A DNA stretch of 52,353 nucleotides from an uncultured bacterium. Lineage in GTDB: Bacteria; Bacillota; Clostridia; Oscillospirales; Oscillospiraceae. Of the stretch, positions 24,868 through 33,773 are shown piece by piece. The position numbers and the translations under genes were made by a program. Numbering within the stretch: the stretch's first letter is position 1; the number at the start of each line of letters is the position of its first letter. The notes below the pieces were generated by a model. That model worked only from the letters and a program-made list of their open reading frames with translations, did not search any database and was not told the origin of the DNA. The DNA lies in the NCBI GenBank assembly GCA_948469375.1, contig CAOKLO010000021.1, forward strand, positions 1-52,353. Reading direction: 5' to 3'.

Positions 24868-24915
24868 CGCGGCACCTCTTTGTCAATATCGTTTGCATTC
24901 AGACGAGTGCCTTTG

Positions 24916-25644
24916 CTAGAGGAGCAGCTTCTGTTCGGTTCTCCGGCGAATGGCCTTAATGTCCTGAAGCAGCCTGCCGCGGCCGGCCTTGTCCAGCCGG
25001 GTAAATAAAAGTCCGTATTCAAAGAAGCCGCCTCCTCTGGGGGCGGCCCGCACCACCCGGCAGGGGTAGACGGAGGCGTTCCCCGGCCCCCCGGTCAGCT
25101 GGACCTGAAGCTGGAGCGGCCGGTCCACCTGGTAGGCTTGCTCCGTCACAATACAGGCCCCGCTGGTGCTGATGTTAAGCAACCGGCATGGCTGAGACAG
25201 GTTCAAAGCCGCGTCCTCCACAACACAGATACCAGCGGGCGGAGTCAAGGGATACCGGACGCTTTTCCGCGGCGTTTCGTAGGAGATCGGTTTCAAACCT
25301 CCCACCATGCACTGCGATCCGGTGGAATCGACCACCCGGCCCAGCAAAAGGACGGGTGACATTCCGGCGTCATGGCCTCGGACCAGCACGGCGCTTCCGA
25401 CCCGGCAGACCGGGAAGCCCTGTTCCCCCGGAATGCGCTCAATGGTCAGCTCGTTGGAATCGCTTGCGGCCAGCCGGCCAAAGAACAGCACGGCGTCAAA
25501 ATCCTTCATCACTTCGATGGGCATTCCTTGATCCAGGGCTGAAGCAGGCGCGTCAAGGACCCCTCCCGGCTCCGGCTGAGGCTTGCCCCTCTGACCAGGG
25601 GCAAATTGGCGGAGCTTTGTTTTGAAAAATGAAATCAAACTCAT
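24916..25644 (-). CDS. PilZ-domain c-di-GMP receptor, YcgR-like
   Basis: A 242-aa cytoplasmic protein. The N-terminal half (about 40-120) resembles a YcgR-N/PilZN beta barrel. The C-terminal PilZ domain holds the c-di-GMP signature: Arg126 and Arg130 in RKSVR, and N157-x-S-x-x-G162 in NISTSG. Such proteins tune motility or surface behaviour in response to c-di-GMP. No flagellar or cyclase genes are nearby. ATG 25644 follows AAGAGG. It heads a two-gene unit with the resolvase-like gene, behind a promoter shared with a divergent Xre regulator. Confidence 0.8.
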   Translation of the reverse strand: MSLISFFKTKLRQFAPGQRGKPQPEPGGVLDAPASALDQGMPIEVMKDFDAVLFFGRLAASDSNELTIERIPGEQGFPVCRVGSAVLVRGHDAGMSPVLLLGRVVDSTGSQCMVGGLKPISYETPRKSVRYPLTPPAGICVVEDAALNLSQPCRLLNISTSGACIVTEQAYQVDRPLQLQVQLTGGPGNASVYPCRVVRAAPRGGGFFEYGLLFTRLDKAGRGRLLQDIKAIRRRTEQKLLL

Positions 25645-25688
25645 TGATGCCTCTTTATAGATTGTCGGTTTTTGGTTTGTAATATTTT

Positions 25689-25743
25689 CTTACAGGATGT
25701 AAATCTTTATTACAATAATAAACCATAATAATGGTATTGTCAA
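25689..25743. promoter_or_regulatory. divergent promoters with an internal operator-like dyad
   Basis: Leftward: TTGACA (minus strand, 25738-25743) and TATTAT (25715-25720), 17-nt spacer, for the PilZ gene. Rightward: CTTACA (25689-25694) and TACAAT (25711-25716), 16-nt spacer, for the Xre gene. A near-palindrome ACCATAATAATGGT (25722-25735) lies in the leftward spacer and over the rightward start point, so one bound repressor would shut both. Confidence 0.6.
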
Positions 25744-25761
25744 GGTGACGGAGGCGATGCC

Positions 25762-26007
25762 ATGAAGATCTATGATTTTGGCGGAAAAAAGAACATCTCT
25801 GGCGACCGTATCCATCAAGCAAGAACGGCCCTGCGGTTATCTCAATCCGAGCTGGCCGCCCGGATGCAGGTCAACGGCGTCACAATTGAGCGTGAAGCCA
25901 TCAGCAAAATCGAAACGAGAGACCGTTTTGTGACAGACTATGAATTGATGATGTTCGCAAAGGTCCTTGGCGTTCCCTTGGAATGGCTTGTAAAAGAAAG
26001 TGAATAG
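25762..26007 (+). CDS. Xre-family regulator
   Basis: An 81-aa protein that is essentially one HTH_3 domain: RIHQARTALRLSQSELAARM, then AISKIETRDRFVTDYELMMFAKVLGVPLEWL. Small regulators of this kind usually repress themselves and neighbours. The ATG follows GGAGGCGATGCC. It is read away from the PilZ unit, and the dyad at 25722-25735 is its likely operator (inference). Confidence 0.8.
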   Translation: MKIYDFGGKKNISGDRIHQARTALRLSQSELAARMQVNGVTIEREAISKIETRDRFVTDYELMMFAKVLGVPLEWLVKESE

Positions 26008-26224
26008 GTTCAGAAGCCGCCTGTGACCTCTGGGCCTTATTTTTTTGTCCATTCTTGTGGGAAATCCTATTTATATTTCAATAGGATATGCGGAATTTCC
26101 TGGCTTGACAATAGCTTTTGCACGAAAAGCAAAAATTCCGTGCGAATGGCATTCCACCGCGGTTGACGGGCCATTGCCTTCATGTTACGCTGTAACCAGC
26201 GGAAGCAGCGGGAGGGGTGTCGGA

Positions 26225-28108
26225 ATGAATAAATGGATGCGTACCACGGTAGCCGGCTTGGCGTCGCTGGCACTGTGCGCGGTGTTTGGCACGGTGCTGC
26301 TGGTCTATGCAAAGCCCTTTAGCGATCAGACCTATTCTCTGGCCATGACCTGGGAAACGGAGGCCATGCCCGATGGCTGGGTCTACGACCAGAAGGGTTG
26401 GACGGTGTTCACCCAGGAGGGCGAAGCTTTCACGGAGCTGACTGCGGACGGCTACGGGGGCTTCTCCGGCATGGAGTCCCCAGGAGAGACCTTCTATTTC
26501 TCCCGCACCATGGAGGAGGCGCTGAACTGCCCCACCCTGCGCCTGACGCCAGGGGAAACGGCCATCGCGATTTTTCTGGACGGCGCTCTGCTCTACACCG
26601 ACTGCCCGGAGCTGGACAACCGGGTGGGCTATCTGCATCTGCCCACACTGGAGTGGGACCGGACGGAGCCGGTGATGGTGCCCCTTCCCGGAAACTATCT
26701 GGGAAAGACGCTGACCGTCGCCCAGGCCACCTATCCTGAGTGGGAGACGGACAGCGCCAAGGTCTACCCGATCGCCCTTGCCCTCTACAGCTCCTACGCC
26801 TACGAGAGCGGCCTGATCGCGGAGAGCTTCCGGACCGCCGTCCCCACCTCGCTGGCCTTTGCGGCGGGGGTGGTGCTGCTGTTCCTGTTGGTGCTGCAAA
26901 CCTTCCGGGGAACGCCGGATATGAGCACGGTGTGCGGCGCGCTGCTGGCATTTTTCTGGCTGGCAGGCCGGCTGGCGCAGACCTCCTTTGCCCACCTCTA
27001 CTTCTCCATGCTGCCGGTGGACCTGGTCACACTGTGCTGGGACCTGTGCCTCACTCTGCTGCTGGTATTTCTGTCCTCCCACCTGACGGGACGGTGGAGC
27101 ATCGTCCCCTGGGGCCTCACAATCATACAGGGCTTGATGGTGCTGGCAAGTCTTATTCTGCAAATCACACAGAGCATGACGCTTCAGTTTGTGCAGGCGG
27201 CCTCCGGAGTCGGCCTGATCGGGCTGCTGGCGGCGCTGGTGTGCGGCGTTGGGGAGTGGAAGCGGGGAAGCTGGTTTTACCGCTGGTTCTGCCTGCTGAC
27301 GGGAATTGGAATCGCGTTGTGGATTGCGGCGGCGGTCTCCACCCCTTCTGCGGTGGAGATTTGGCAGCAGTTCACCATGGGAGCGGCGGGCTATTTTCTG
27401 TGGCGGCTGATGCTTCCCGCGGCGGTGGCTGCGCTGGTGACGGCCATCGCCGGAGCGGTCCGCAGCGAGACCGCCCGGTGGGCGCAGGCGCGCCTGCTGA
27501 GTCAGCGCTTTGAGCTGACTCAGGACAGCTACGAGGCCATGCGGCGGCAGCATGAGCAGGTGATGATGCTCCGCCACGACATGGCAAAGCATCTCCGGCT
27601 TCTGCGGCAGATGACGGCAGACCCCAAAACCCAGCGCTACCTGGACGAGCTGCTGGGGGATACGGAAAAAATCCGCTCTGTGGTCCAGAGCGGAAATGAA
27701 ATGCTGGATATTATTTTGAACAGCAAGCTGAGCGCCGCAGCAGACGCCGGAATCGCGGTGGAGCTTATGCGGGCGCAGGCCCCGCCCCGGCTGCCCCTGT
27801 CCGACGCGGAGCTGTGCTCCCTGGTGGTAAACCTGATGGACAACGCCCTGGAGGCGGCGGGCGCCCCGGGGTTGGAACACCCTTATATCAAGCTGGACCT
27901 GCACATTAAAAACGACTTTTTCGCCTTCACCTGCGAGAACTCCATCACACCGGAGTGGCTGGACCGGGAGACTGCGCCGGGCCACGGCCTGGGCCTGGAA
28001 ATCGTCCGCCAGATTGTAACGCGGCATGGAAACCTGACCAAAACGGAGTACGGCAGGGACTTTTATCGGGTGGCCGTCGTGCTGCCCCTGCGTCAGCCGC
28101 TCAAATAG
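26225..28108 (+). CDS. membrane sensor histidine kinase with GHKL ATPase domain
   Basis: A 627-aa sensor. A helix at 8-30 anchors it, an outer beta-rich domain fills about 35-215, and about seven membrane helices follow (220-420), an arrangement like 7TM-DISM receptors. The kinase core has a phospho-acceptor His451 in LRHDMAKH and an AgrC/LytS-type ATPase (NLMDNALEAAG, GHGLGLEIVRQIVTRHG). It lacks the usual HisKA helix pair motif, as in the HPK10 group that works with LytTR regulators. ATG 26225 follows GGGAGGGG; the open frame further upstream is not supported. Its partner is probably the LytTR regulator, which converges on it and overlaps by 16 bp. Confidence 0.8.
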   Translation: MNKWMRTTVAGLASLALCAVFGTVLLVYAKPFSDQTYSLAMTWETEAMPDGWVYDQKGWTVFTQEGEAFTELTADGYGGFSGMESPGETFYFSRTMEEALNCPTLRLTPGETAIAIFLDGALLYTDCPELDNRVGYLHLPTLEWDRTEPVMVPLPGNYLGKTLTVAQATYPEWETDSAKVYPIALALYSSYAYESGLIAESFRTAVPTSLAFAAGVVLLFLLVLQTFRGTPDMSTVCGALLAFFWLAGRLAQTSFAHLYFSMLPVDLVTLCWDLCLTLLLVFLSSHLTGRWSIVPWGLTIIQGLMVLASLILQITQSMTLQFVQAASGVGLIGLLAALVCGVGEWKRGSWFYRWFCLLTGIGIALWIAAAVSTPSAVEIWQQFTMGAAGYFLWRLMLPAAVAALVTAIAGAVRSETARWAQARLLSQRFELTQDSYEAMRRQHEQVMMLRHDMAKHLRLLRQMTADPKTQRYLDELLGDTEKIRSVVQSGNEMLDIILNSKLSAAADAGIAVELMRAQAPPRLPLSDAELCSLVVNLMDNALEAAGAPGLEHPYIKLDLHIKNDFFAFTCENSITPEWLDRETAPGHGLGLEIVRQIVTRHGNLTKTEYGRDFYRVAVVLPLRQPLK

Positions 28109-28821
28109 TCCACCATCCGCTGCTGCAGCTCGTCCAGCCGGTAGCGGCTGACGGGCAGAACAGCTCCGGTGGTCAGCTCCAGCTCCCGGTTCCGAACATA
28201 GCGGACATGCTCCAGATTTACCAGATAGGAGCGGTGGGAGAGGACGAATTGACGCTCCGGCAGCATGGCCGCCAGGTCGGAGAACTTCATGCCGACCGTC
28301 TCCTCCCGGTTCTCGGTCAAAATCAGCCTTGTGATTCGCGCCACCGCTTCCGCGTAAACCACATCGGAATAGGAGATCCTGTGCCGCCCCCTGCTGGTGG
28401 GCAGAAGGATCTCCTTTTTCTCATAGAAGGTTTTGTGGCAGAACAGCAGGGCCTCCCGCAGCTGCTGCGGCTGGATGGGCTTTGCCAGATATCGGACGGC
28501 GGCGACCTCATATCCCCGCATGGCCAGCTCCCGGTTGGAGGAAATGAAAACAATAGCGGCGCTGTCGCCCAGCCTCCGCAGGGCGGCGGCCAGGTCCATA
28601 CCGCCCAGGGCGTCCATCATCACGTCCAACAGGAGTATATGGTAGCTTGTACCTTTTCTGACTGCCTCCAGCAGCTCTGTGCCGTTGGAGTAAGCGGAAA
28701 CCGCGCAGGAAAGCCCCGCAGCCTGCAAGATTTCCCTGGTCAGTCCGGCGATTTGGCGGCGGTCCGACGGGTCGTCGTCACAGACGGCTATGCGCAATTG
28801 TGAGCGCGGATCTCCCTGCAT
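28093..28821 (-). CDS. LytTR-family response regulator
   Basis: A 242-aa AgrA/LytR-type regulator. Receiver features are VCDDD, phospho-acceptor Asp66 in ILLLDVMM and the Lys in LAKPI. The LytTR DNA-binding domain covers about 140-240 (ISYSDVVYAEAV, FVLSHRSYLVNLEHVRYV). ATG 28821 follows AGGGGGG. It is transcribed towards the sensor-kinase gene and the last 16 bp of the two genes overlap, so the pair is tail to tail rather than an operon. No peptide pheromone gene was found nearby. Confidence 0.85.
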   Translation of the reverse strand: MQGDPRSQLRIAVCDDDPSDRRQIAGLTREILQAAGLSCAVSAYSNGTELLEAVRKGTSYHILLLDVMMDALGGMDLAAALRRLGDSAAIVFISSNRELAMRGYEVAAVRYLAKPIQPQQLREALLFCHKTFYEKKEILLPTSRGRHRISYSDVVYAEAVARITRLILTENREETVGMKFSDLAAMLPERQFVLSHRSYLVNLEHVRYVRNRELELTTGAVLPVSRYRLDELQQRMVDYLSG

Positions 28822-28855
28822 GGCGGGTCCCCCCTAAAAAAGCCTTTATGCCCTT

Positions 28856-28883
28856 ATTATACCACGGATTCTGTTCGAGGCAA
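28856..28883 (-). promoter_or_regulatory. promoter of the LytTR regulator
   Basis: On the minus strand TTGCCT (28878-28883) and TATAAT (28856-28861) with a 16-nt spacer. Confidence 0.5.
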
Positions 28884-28960
28884 GAGCGCCGATATGGCGG
28901 AAGCCGGCTGCATTCCGAATCTTTACCCTGCAGGGCGGCCGAAAAAGTCCCTCAGAACGC

Positions 28961-28997
28961 GCATTGACAGCCGCCTTGACTGGGCGGCTGTCAATGC
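28961..28997 (-). terminator. terminator of the flavoprotein gene
   Basis: Perfect 15-nt arms (28961-28975, 28983-28997) lie 12 nt beyond the stop codon of the gene at 29010-29702. Confidence 0.6.
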
Positions 28998-29009
28998 TTA
29001 AAAGCCGGC

Positions 29010-29702
29010 TTATGATTTCCACGGACGTTTTTTCTCCGTCCATCCCTTGCCGCGCCAGTAGCTCATATCCGCCTCATTCCACCCCCGCTTCTGCATTTGG
29101 CGCATAACGGCAAAAAAGAATCTCGTCTTTATAGACGGCCTGACCCGTCCCTGGCCCGCCTTGAGCTTGCGGGCCAGCCTGTCAAGTTTCTTCTCAATAC
29201 TCCGCTTCTTTTTCCCGCTGACCCGTTCCCACGAGGTTTCCATAACCGCAACACCATATCGATAGGTTTTTGCCACACCCCAAAAGAACGTGCTGTCAGC
29301 CATATCCCGGTTTGTGCTTTTCATCCCGGCCCCAGCCGCTGTGGAAATGCAGACCGCCTGCTTGGAAAACATTTTCTCCTCGGGCCGGTGTACCATCCAG
29401 CGCCATCCGTAGTGGTCCAGAAACGCCTTCATGGCCCCCGTCGCGTGATAGACATAGACCGGGCTTGCCAAAATCAGCACATCGGCACGGTCAATCGCCT
29501 CCGTGATGGGGGCCAGCCTTTCAAAATGCGGGCATCGCTTCTCTGATTCACAAAAGCAGACGGTACAGCCCACACAAAGCTCTCCAAAGTCCCTGGGCAA
29601 AAAGAACTCTGTGACCCCGCCCTCCAATTTTTCCGCCAGCGACCGCGCGATATGGCAGGTGGAACCCTGGTGGCTTTGACCATGAATAATGGTGATATCC
29701 AA
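29010..29702 (-). CDS. flavodoxin-fold NAD(P)H:FMN oxidoreductase, FeS-flavoprotein-like
   Basis: A 230-aa protein. The FMN_red fold is shown by ITIIHGQSHQGSTCHIARSLA (phosphate loop) and LILASPVYVYHATGAMKAFLDH. A compact cysteine cluster (Cys43, Cys46, Cys49, Cys51, Cys57, in LCVGCTVCFCESEKRC) lies where iron-sulfur flavoproteins hold a 4Fe-4S cluster, so electron transfer is likely. The Lys/Arg-rich C-terminal 80 residues are longer than in simple reductases. It stands alone; its partner is unknown. Confidence 0.75.
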   Translation of the reverse strand: MDITIIHGQSHQGSTCHIARSLAEKLEGGVTEFFLPRDFGELCVGCTVCFCESEKRCPHFERLAPITEAIDRADVLILASPVYVYHATGAMKAFLDHYGWRWMVHRPEEKMFSKQAVCISTAAGAGMKSTNRDMADSTFFWGVAKTYRYGVAVMETSWERVSGKKKRSIEKKLDRLARKLKAGQGRVRPSIKTRFFFAVMRQMQKRGWNEADMSYWRGKGWTEKKRPWKS

Positions 29703-29937
29703 TGAAACCGCCGCTTTCTATTTTATACGTTAAACCGTAACATTTCCGTCCCCAATTTTACCACGTTTATAGTTTCCTATCATGTATCGTTGATTTTGAA
29801 ATCGGTGCTGTTCTATGCTCATTATATACCACAGATTCCATCCTGCGTCAAGGCGTTAGGGATAGCGATAGGGGTACAAACGGAACCAAGCAAATCCCAG
29901 CGGCCCCATATTTTGACTGCGCCCGCTGGATACACAC

Positions 29938-29966
29938 TTGACTTTTTCTCGAACCGTTCATATAAT
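29938..29966 (+). promoter_or_regulatory. promoter of the PepSY protein gene
   Basis: TTGACT (29938-29943) and TATAAT (29961-29966) with a 17-nt spacer. The remainder of 29703-30026 shows no gene. Confidence 0.75.
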
Positions 29967-30026
29967 AACCTTGTTATTATTGCACCTTACGATGGAAGAT
30001 CTCAAAACAAGAAAGGGGTATTTTCT

Positions 30027-30818
30027 ATGAAAAAGGCGGAGTTTTGGAAAGGATTTGGCCTTGGCTTTACGGTACTATTGTTACTCATGTGCCTATGTAT
30101 GACTGCCTTTGCGTCTTCCAAACGGACTATTGATGTAGAGGATGGTATTGGCATCTCTATCAATGGGGCAACCTTTATCCCGAGGGATGCCACCGGGAAT
30201 CAAGTTTCGGTCTTCATCTACAATGGGACTACCTATGCTCCTGTCCGCGCTATTGGAGAAGCTATGGGGCTGGATGTCAAGTTTGACTCGGCTAATCGAA
30301 TGGTTCAGCTTACCACACAGGATCGTTTGCTTGCTCAAAGTGGGGCTTCTGGCTCCTATATAAGTGCTGATCGGGCCAAAGAAATTGCCTTGGCGGACGC
30401 TGGCCTAAAAGAAGGAAATGCTGTGTTCCTGAAGGTCAAATTGGAGCGAGATGACGGACGATATCAATATGATGTAGAATTTTATAGTGGCACGACAGAA
30501 TATGGCTATGAGATTGATGCCATTACAGGGAAAATCCTCAGTGCAGGTCGGGAATTAGACGATTTTATTGTCCCCGTAGGCACCTCTGACGGTTCTGCCG
30601 GTGACGGAACAATTTCTGCGGATCGAGCCAAGGAAATCGCCTTGGCAGATGCCGGAGTCAATGCGAATGATGCGGTTTTCAAAAAGGTCAAATTGGACCG
30701 GGACGATGGTCGGCTGGAATACGAAGTGGAGTTTTATGCCGGCTCTATGGAGTATGAGTATGAAATCAATGCCAAGACAGGAAGCATTATCAGCCGAGAT
30801 ATAGAATCGCACAACTGA
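30027..30818 (+). CDS. secreted stalk-domain and double PepSY protein
   Basis: A 263-aa exported protein. Residues 1-29 are a signal peptide (positive start, LLLLMCLCMTAFA). Residues 38-95 resemble the copper amine oxidase N-terminal/stalk domain (ISINGATFIPRD, TTYAPVRAIGEAMGLDVKFD). Two PepSY repeats follow (about 111-173 and 195-258), both starting ISADRAKEIALADAG and about 70 percent alike. PepSY domains often inhibit or modulate peptidases or sense wall conditions. It has its own promoter and terminator; ATG 30027 follows AAAGGGG. The coding is noticeably more AT-rich than neighbouring genes, which hints at later acquisition. Confidence 0.8.
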   Translation: MKKAEFWKGFGLGFTVLLLLMCLCMTAFASSKRTIDVEDGIGISINGATFIPRDATGNQVSVFIYNGTTYAPVRAIGEAMGLDVKFDSANRMVQLTTQDRLLAQSGASGSYISADRAKEIALADAGLKEGNAVFLKVKLERDDGRYQYDVEFYSGTTEYGYEIDAITGKILSAGRELDDFIVPVGTSDGSAGDGTISADRAKEIALADAGVNANDAVFKKVKLDRDDGRLEYEVEFYAGSMEYEYEINAKTGSIISRDIESHN

Positions 30819-30832
30819 ATATCTGTGCTTGC

Positions 30833-30861
30833 AGGGGCAGTGTTTTATAGGCACTGCCCCT
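30833..30861 (+). terminator. terminator of the PepSY protein gene
   Basis: AGGGGCAGTG and CACTGCCCCT pair across a 9-nt loop and TTTC follows. Confidence 0.7.
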
Positions 30862-30885
30862 TTTCGGTGAAATTCCCCTTGACAA

Positions 30886-31158
30886 ATGTTCTCTTGGGGC
30901 GAAGTCCAGACTATGAGGAACCGGGTGGAACGGTTGAAAGGCTGTAACAGGGCATGGGATACAGAAACCTATGAGGCCAGCAATGTGAAGGTGCTGTTGA
31001 GGACGTTCCTGTGTAAAGACAGGTTTTGCCCTAACTGTCAGGCTGTCAAGCGGACGATACTGTGGAACCGCCTCCAGCCCTATGCAGAACAAGGATTCCT
31101 TGTACCATATGACGCTGACCGTTGGGGTTATGCGGCGTTTTCTTGGACACGCCAATAG
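30886..31158 (+). pseudogene. fragment of a plasmid replication initiator (protein rep)
   Basis: The 90-codon frame keeps only the N-terminal zinc-binding-like part of rolling-circle Rep proteins: VERLKGCNRAW and LLRTFLCKDRFCPNCQAVKR, where family members show a cysteine before R-x-C-P-x-C and then basic residues. The catalytic HUH and Tyr motifs that should follow are absent; the frame stops shortly after. It is likely the scar of an earlier element, 1.4 kb from the present integrative element. Confidence 0.4.
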
Positions 31159-31184
31159 GGGTAAAATGGGGCAGAATGCCAAAA

Positions 31185-31212
31185 GGGGTTGCCGCTCCAA
31201 AACGGCAACCCC
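31185..31212 (-). terminator. terminator of ychF
   Basis: GGGGTTGCCG and its complement form a 10-nt stem with an 8-nt loop; on the minus strand TTTTGGC follows. It lies 35 nt beyond the ychF stop. Confidence 0.7.
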
Positions 31213-31247
31213 CAGTAATTCCAAGGTTTCAATGATGAAGTTTTGTC

Positions 31248-32345
31248 TTACACATTAAACCGGAACAGAATAATATCTCCGTCCTGCACCACATACTCCT
31301 TGCCCTCGGAGCGGATAAGCCCCTTTTCCCGGGCGGCGGCCATAGAGCCGCAGTTCTTCAAATCCTCAAAGGCCACCGTCTCCGCCCGGATGAACCCACG
31401 CTCGAAATCAGTATGGATCTTGCCCGCCGCCTGGGGGGCCTTGGTGCCCCGGACGATGGTCCAGGCCCGGCACTCGTCCTCGCCGGAGGTGAGGAAGGAG
31501 ATCAGCCCCAGCAGGGTATAGCTGGCACGGATCAGCCGGTCCAGGCCGGACTCAGCGATGCCTAAATCCTCCAGGAACATGGCTTTCTCGCCGGCAGGCA
31601 GCTCGGCAATCTCCGCCTCCAGCTTGGCGCACACCGGGATGACCTGCGCCCCCTCAGCTGCGGCCCGCTGGGACACCAGGCCATAATAGGGCACCCCCGA
31701 CGGGTCCGCGAAGCCGTCCTCATCCAGGTTGGCGGCGTAGATGACGGGCTTGAGGGACAGTAGCTCGCTGGTGGCAATCAGCGCACCGTCCTCCTCGTCC
31801 ACCTCAGCCAGATAGGACCGGGCGGACTTGCCGTCGTTGAGCCAGTCCCGCAGCCCCTCAAACACCTCAGCCTCGTGGTTGAACTTCTTGTCCGCCTTGG
31901 CGGCTTTCCTGGCCTTGTCGATGCGCCGGTCGGCCATCTCCACATCGGCCATAATCAGCTCCAGGTCGATGATGTCCATGTCCCGGATGGGGTCGGTGGA
32001 GCCCTCCACATGGATGACGTTCTCGTCGTCAAAGCACCGCACCACATGGACGATGGCGGCGCACTCCCGGATGTTGGCCAGGAATTTGTTGCCCAGGCCC
32101 TCCCCTCTGGAGGCCCCCTTCACCAAACCGGCAATGTCCACAAACTCCACCACGGCGGGGGTAGTCTTTTTGGGCTTATAGAAGTCGCTGAGCCAATCCA
32201 GCCGGCTGTCGGGCACGGCCACCGTGCCCACGTTGGGATCAATGGTGCAGAAGGGATAGTTGGCGCTCTCCGCGCCCGCATTTGTGATGGCGTTGAACAG
32301 AGTGGACTTGCCCACGTTGGGAAGTCCCACGATGCCTAATTTCAT
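31248..32345 (-). CDS. ychF: YchF/OLA1-type ribosome-associated ATPase
   Basis: A 365-aa Obg-family P-loop protein. It shows G1 GLPNVGKST (7-15), a DIAGLVKGAS G3 block and, in place of the guanine-specific NKxD, NLDED, consistent with the known ATP preference of YchF. A helical insertion and a C-terminal TGS domain (RGTKAPQAAGKIHTDFERGFIRAE) follow. The full length is typical. ATG 32345 is chosen because it opens the conserved MKLGIVG; AGGAGG lies 11 nt before. The integrative element begins within 200 bp upstream, so the original promoter may have been replaced. Confidence 0.95.
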   Translation of the reverse strand: MKLGIVGLPNVGKSTLFNAITNAGAESANYPFCTIDPNVGTVAVPDSRLDWLSDFYKPKKTTPAVVEFVDIAGLVKGASRGEGLGNKFLANIRECAAIVHVVRCFDDENVIHVEGSTDPIRDMDIIDLELIMADVEMADRRIDKARKAAKADKKFNHEAEVFEGLRDWLNDGKSARSYLAEVDEEDGALIATSELLSLKPVIYAANLDEDGFADPSGVPYYGLVSQRAAAEGAQVIPVCAKLEAEIAELPAGEKAMFLEDLGIAESGLDRLIRASYTLLGLISFLTSGEDECRAWTIVRGTKAPQAAGKIHTDFERGFIRAETVAFEDLKNCGSMAAAREKGLIRSEGKEYVVQDGDIILFRFNV

Positions 32346-32541
32346 TTTTCTCTCTGCCTCCTGATTTTTCAAGGGTTTCCGGCGTTTGAATGATGTCTAC
32401 CACACCATTTATACACCATTTTCGCATTTAGATACGCTTAGATATATAGAGTTATGGCCATTCGGCCACTCTTTGTCGCTAAGTTCGTAGCGGCGGCTCT
32501 TTGAGGTCTGGTTTGCATTACATCCCACCACACCATCCGAT
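32346..32541. other. junction between ychF and the integrative element
   Basis: This AT-rich spacer contains two ACACCATTT copies (near 32400-32418) and a related CACACCAT further right (about 32528-32537), possible integrase arm sites. The element end should lie here, but the core attachment repeat cannot be fixed without the other end of the element or an empty site. Confidence 0.4.
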
Positions 32542-33723
32542 TCAGGCACTTTGGTGAGATTCAAATTGCCTCACTGCATTTGCCATAGAATCGTCAGTCA
32601 CATGGACATAGCGGTCCATCGTCGTTTTAATGCTGGCATGGCCGAGCAGTTTCTGCAAAACTTTCGGCTGCATACCGCTCTCAATTGCCCGAGTTGCATA
32701 GGTATGGCGAAGCGCGTGCATACAAAATCGCTTGATTCCCGCCTCATCACAAAGCTTATACAGGTGGGTATCATAGGAGCTATTCTTGTTCGGCATCCCC
32801 GTTCGGAAATTGATGAAGACCAGATCCCGCATAACAAGCTGCGATTTGACACCCGTTCGCCGGTCGATATACTCCAGGGTTTGCGAGAGCATTGGAGCTT
32901 CTTTTCGGTAAGCCCGACTTAACTCCACACCCTGAAGTATCTCATATGCTCGGTTAGTCAAAGGGATCGTTCGATAACTTTGCTGGGTTTTGGGTGGACC
33001 CGCCCTCCAAAAAGCTTGCTTATGCCGATACTCTAGCGTTTTATTGACAGTCAAAGTCCGTTTTTCCCAATTAATCGCATCCCATGTCAACCCAATTACT
33101 TCACCAGTACGCAATCCCGTTTCTAATATCAGTGCGTACTGCGCATAGTTATGTGACCTTTGTGCGGTTTCCAAGAATTTCCCCTGCTCTTCCACAGTAA
33201 GATACTTGATATCATCCACTGCTCGAACAGGCTTAGAGTAACGAACCCCATTCATAGGATGTTTAATAATCAGGTCATTCATCAATGCTGATTTGAACAT
33301 GGTCCCCATCGTAATATATGCTTGACGAATTGTCGATCCAGCATAATCTGCTTCCATCCTGTTGAGGACGACCTTGCAGTGCATAGGTTTGACGTTCGAC
33401 AGCAGCATACCACCAATCACAGGCTGAATATTGTGAACATACCGCTCCCGGTAGTTTCTACGAGTATTCGGTGCCAAGTCCGCAATCATATTCTCTTGCC
33501 AAAACTCAAACCATGTGTCCACAGTCATATCCGATGGAACAAGAATATTGTCATGCGTATCTGCAAATCGAGCTTCCTCCAACCAGTTCCGTGCCTCTGG
33601 AAGTGTAGGAACATACTTCTCGTGGCGCTTTCCATGCTTATCTACAAATCTTGCGTAATAAAAACCATCCTTCCTTTGGCAGATGCCCTTGCCGCATTCT
33701 TTCCCTTTTAAGTTCTTTCCCAT
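32542..33723 (-). CDS. int: tyrosine integrase, Tn916 Int-like
   Basis: A 393-aa integrase. An N-terminal arm-binding domain (about 8-60) and a SAM-like core-binding domain (65-160) precede the catalytic domain. Catalytic residues are Arg205 (TGLRTGEV), His336 and Arg339 (HALRHTYATR), His362 and Tyr372 (MDRYVHV). It should cut and join the attachment sites of the element. The start follows AAAGGAG. Xis lies immediately upstream, in the Tn916 order, with a terminator and promoter packed between them. Confidence 0.93.
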   Translation of the reverse strand: MGKNLKGKECGKGICQRKDGFYYARFVDKHGKRHEKYVPTLPEARNWLEEARFADTHDNILVPSDMTVDTWFEFWQENMIADLAPNTRRNYRERYVHNIQPVIGGMLLSNVKPMHCKVVLNRMEADYAGSTIRQAYITMGTMFKSALMNDLIIKHPMNGVRYSKPVRAVDDIKYLTVEEQGKFLETAQRSHNYAQYALILETGLRTGEVIGLTWDAINWEKRTLTVNKTLEYRHKQAFWRAGPPKTQQSYRTIPLTNRAYEILQGVELSRAYRKEAPMLSQTLEYIDRRTGVKSQLVMRDLVFINFRTGMPNKNSSYDTHLYKLCDEAGIKRFCMHALRHTYATRAIESGMQPKVLQKLLGHASIKTTMDRYVHVTDDSMANAVRQFESHQSA

Positions 33724-33753
33724 GAGGTGCGCTCCTTTCCTACTATAAGAAAA

Positions 33754-33773
33754 AGAGCCAATGCAATGGCTCT
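33754..33773 (-). terminator. terminator between xis and int
   Basis: On the minus strand AGAGCCA pairs with TGGCTCT and TTTTCTT follows. Readthrough from xis would stop here. Confidence 0.7.
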
